Assembly: GCA_026710085.1 (NCBI GenBank)
Contig: JAPORT010000031.1
Location: 1 to 64,000 of the forward strand
Origin: Flavobacteriaceae bacterium
GTDB taxonomy: Bacteria; Bacteroidota; Bacteroidia; Flavobacteriales; Flavobacteriaceae
Reading direction: 5' to 3'
DNA length: 64,000 nt
Shown here: positions 62,424 to 64,000 of the stretch, piece by piece
How the letters are laid out: the number at the start of each line of letters is the position of its first letter
How positions within the stretch are numbered: the stretch's first letter is position 1
Made by a program: the position numbers and the translations under genes
The notes under the pieces: generated by a model
What the model was told of the DNA's origin: nothing
Seen by the model: the letters and a program-made list of their open reading frames with translations, nothing else
The model's database searches: none

Positions 62424-64000
62424 ATGAAAAGTATTGACAGTTTTTCGATGAAATTTTCCGGCACATCATTTTTACTTCTCATCGTCTTATCCTTGAGTTT
62501 CACATCATGCCGTTTCTTAGAAAGTATTTTTGGAGGCAATGCTGAAAATCAAAGTAAATCACTCAAACGGCATTCACTTGGTGAAGGCCTTGTTTTTATT
62601 AAAGGAGGCTCCTTTACTCAAGGATTGGTGGAAAATGATGTTCTCAATGAGTGGAATCAAAGGCCCACTCAACAGCAAGTCATGTCTTTCTATATGGATG
62701 AAAGTGAAGTAACCAATGCCATGTATTTAGAATATATCAATTGGTTAAAAGAAGTTTTTCCAAGTTCTAATCCGCTTTATAAATTAATTCACGAAAGTGC
62801 TCTGCCCGACACTTTAGTTTGGAATAGTCCTTTGGGGTATTTTGATGAACTCACACAATATTATTTTCGAAATCCTGCTTATGCTGAGTATCCTGTAGTT
62901 GGTGTCAGTTGGCTCCAAGCAGTTCAATTTGCCGAATGGCGAACCGATCGGTTAAATGAAGCCATTCTCATCGATCAGGGATTTTTAAATGAAGATCTAA
63001 AAGATAATCCGATACCCGAACGAGCCTTTAATTCTTCTGTTTTTTTAAAAGCTCCTGAATCTCTATTTCACCAAGAAAGCGATCAACTATTAGCTCCGTT
63101 TGATGATGTTGACATAGACAATCCTATCGATTTATTACCTCGTCTTGAGTCGGGATTACTTCAGCCAAAATTCAGATTGCCAACAGAAGCTGAATGGGAA
63201 TTTGCAGCACTACCCAATCAAAATAGAATCAAATCATCTGTTTTACCAAGAAGTTTAACCCCTAAATCGAGAGTTCGTCAATATGGAAGTTCCAACAATC
63301 GTTTTTTAGCCAATTTCAAATTAAGACAAGGAAACTATGAAACCCCTTCCGATGTTGCAACAATCACCACTCGAATCAAATCATTTCCCGCAAATGATTT
63401 TGGATTATACGATATGGAAGGAAATGTATCTGAATGGGTGTTGGATATCTATCGACCTGTCGTAGACAATCAAGAAAGTGATTTAAACTACTTCAGAGGA
63501 AACACCTTTATGAAAGAAGTTATAGGACCTAATGGAAAGATCACACTCGTTCCTAATGATCGTTTTCGTATTGATACGCTTCCTAATGGCAGACCCATTG
63601 TTGAATCCCTGCCTGGAGAAATACAATATACCCCTATTGGTGATGCTGAAACATTTATGAGAACCAACATCGATAATCCTAGTCCTATGAGACATAATGA
63701 TGGTGATGTTGAATCGTCTATTTTCTACCGTTATGGAGAAGAACTCCAATACCATGATACCGACCCTATGTATAATTCTCCAAGACATGTTCAAGTGACT
63801 TTTGATCAAAATGGTCAAATCATTAGAGGATATGATTCTTCAAATTATCGAACCACCTTGATATCTGATCAATCAAGAGTTTATAAAGGTGGATCCTGGA
63901 AAGATAGAGCTTACTGGCTAGATCCTGCTAAAAGACGACTCCTACCACAATATTTATCAACCAACTCCATTGGGTTTCGATGTGCCGTTTCTAATATTGG
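62424..64000 (+). CDS. gldJ: GldJ gliding motility lipoprotein, 3' end beyond the window
   Basis: An open frame from ATG 62424 runs off the end of the window (about 525 residues visible). It has a lipoprotein signal with lipobox SFTSC. A formylglycine-generating-enzyme-type (SUMF1) fold follows: GGSFTQGLVEND, SFYMDESEVTNAMYLEYINW, PVVGVSWLQAVQFAEWR, FRLPTEAEWEFAA, DFGLYDMEGNVSEWVLDIYR and RVYKGGSWKDRAYWLDPAKR. The last block with LLPQYLSTNSIGFRCAV is characteristic of GldJ rather than GldK. GldJ associates with GldK rings in the outer membrane and is needed for gliding and type IX secretion. The fold here is structural, not catalytic. A second in-frame ATG at 62448 is a possible start. Confidence 0.9.
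   Translation, partial: MKSIDSFSMKFSGTSFLLLIVLSLSFTSCRFLESIFGGNAENQSKSLKRHSLGEGLVFIKGGSFTQGLVENDVLNEWNQRPTQQQVMSFYMDESEVTNAMYLEYINWLKEVFPSSNPLYKLIHESALPDTLVWNSPLGYFDELTQYYFRNPAYAEYPVVGVSWLQAVQFAEWRTDRLNEAILIDQGFLNEDLKDNPIPERAFNSSVFLKAPESLFHQESDQLLAPFDDVDIDNPIDLLPRLESGLLQPKFRLPTEAEWEFAALPNQNRIKSSVLPRSLTPKSRVRQYGSSNNRFLANFKLRQGNYETPSDVATITTRIKSFPANDFGLYDMEGNVSEWVLDIYRPVVDNQESDLNYFRGNTFMKEVIGPNGKITLVPNDRFRIDTLPNGRPIVESLPGEIQYTPIGDAETFMRTNIDNPSPMRHNDGDVESSIFYRYGEELQYHDTDPMYNSPRHVQVTFDQNGQIIRGYDSSNYRTTLISDQSRVYKGGSWKDRAYWLDPAKRRLLPQYLSTNSIGFRCAVSNI

Noticed and set aside
63483..63818. 111-codon minus-strand frame near the window end
   Set aside because: It lies wholly within gldJ, whose motifs are clear in the plus-strand frame.
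1..64000. CRISPR array
   Set aside because: No set of regularly spaced 24-40-base direct repeats was seen; the only long direct repeat is the duplicated mod module.

Overview
The window looks like chromosomal DNA from a low-GC marine member of the Flavobacteriia (Bacteroidota). The lineage call rests on a GldJ gliding/type IX secretion lipoprotein, a PorW/SprE-like TPR lipoprotein, a GH95 enzyme with a C-terminal type IX sorting domain, a SusC/SusD pair, the purD / DUF6341 / DUF4254 / glycosyltransferase-9 block, and TAnnTTTG promoter boxes. Gene debris is abundant: two toxin-antitoxin remnants, four transposase remnants (ISL3, TnpB, IS3, IS1380 types) and many single-base frameshifts in homopolymers. 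These are either real decay or, in part, sequencing error.

Layout. 1-900: decayed MntA-HepT and Panacea/SocA antitoxin remnants. 1199-9633: a YccA-like membrane protein, then a sugar block (FAH-family enzyme, rhamnose/fucose mutarotase, FucP permease, frameshifted Gfo/Idh/MocA oxidoreductase, DUF1080 protein, PL6 lyase) suited to brown-algal fucose and alginate material. 9911-11810: Fic protein, ISL3 remnant, tRNA-Asp. 11958-19734: housekeeping and envelope genes (M23 peptidase, GH3-type synthetase, glycosyltransferase, pyruvyltransferase, purD, DUF6341, DUF4254, GT9).

19834-37253 is a defence island. It holds two broken TerB-N (Shango SngA-like) genes, one deletion-fused to a Lhr-like helicase; an AAA ATPase / subtilisin pair whose protease needs a -1 frameshift at a U UUU UUA heptamer; a stand-alone ATPase; and a type III restriction-modification operon with two tandem mod genes. 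Both mod genes share a nearly identical 5' module carrying a nine-G tract, and both are out of frame as read. This twin phase-variable system and the frameshift-dependent protease are the most interesting signals.

37343-51697: ion channel, ferredoxin, a SusC-SusD-BCCT operon, a divergent sulfatase lipoprotein, an IS1380 remnant and a secreted GH95 alpha-L-fucosidase. 51698-56976: debris, a strong terminator, and a 1093-residue coiled-coil/beta-repeat lipoprotein with a 17-G tract upstream. 57507-64000: TonB receptor, PorW/SprE-like lipoprotein, bactofilin, AtpZ, DUF6168-like protein, and gldJ running off the end.

Functionally, the GH95 fucosidase, sulfatase, FucP, mutarotase and FAH enzyme fit use of sulfated fucose polysaccharides. 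The dehydrogenase and dehydratase steps of fucose oxidation are not present in this window. No CRISPR array was seen.
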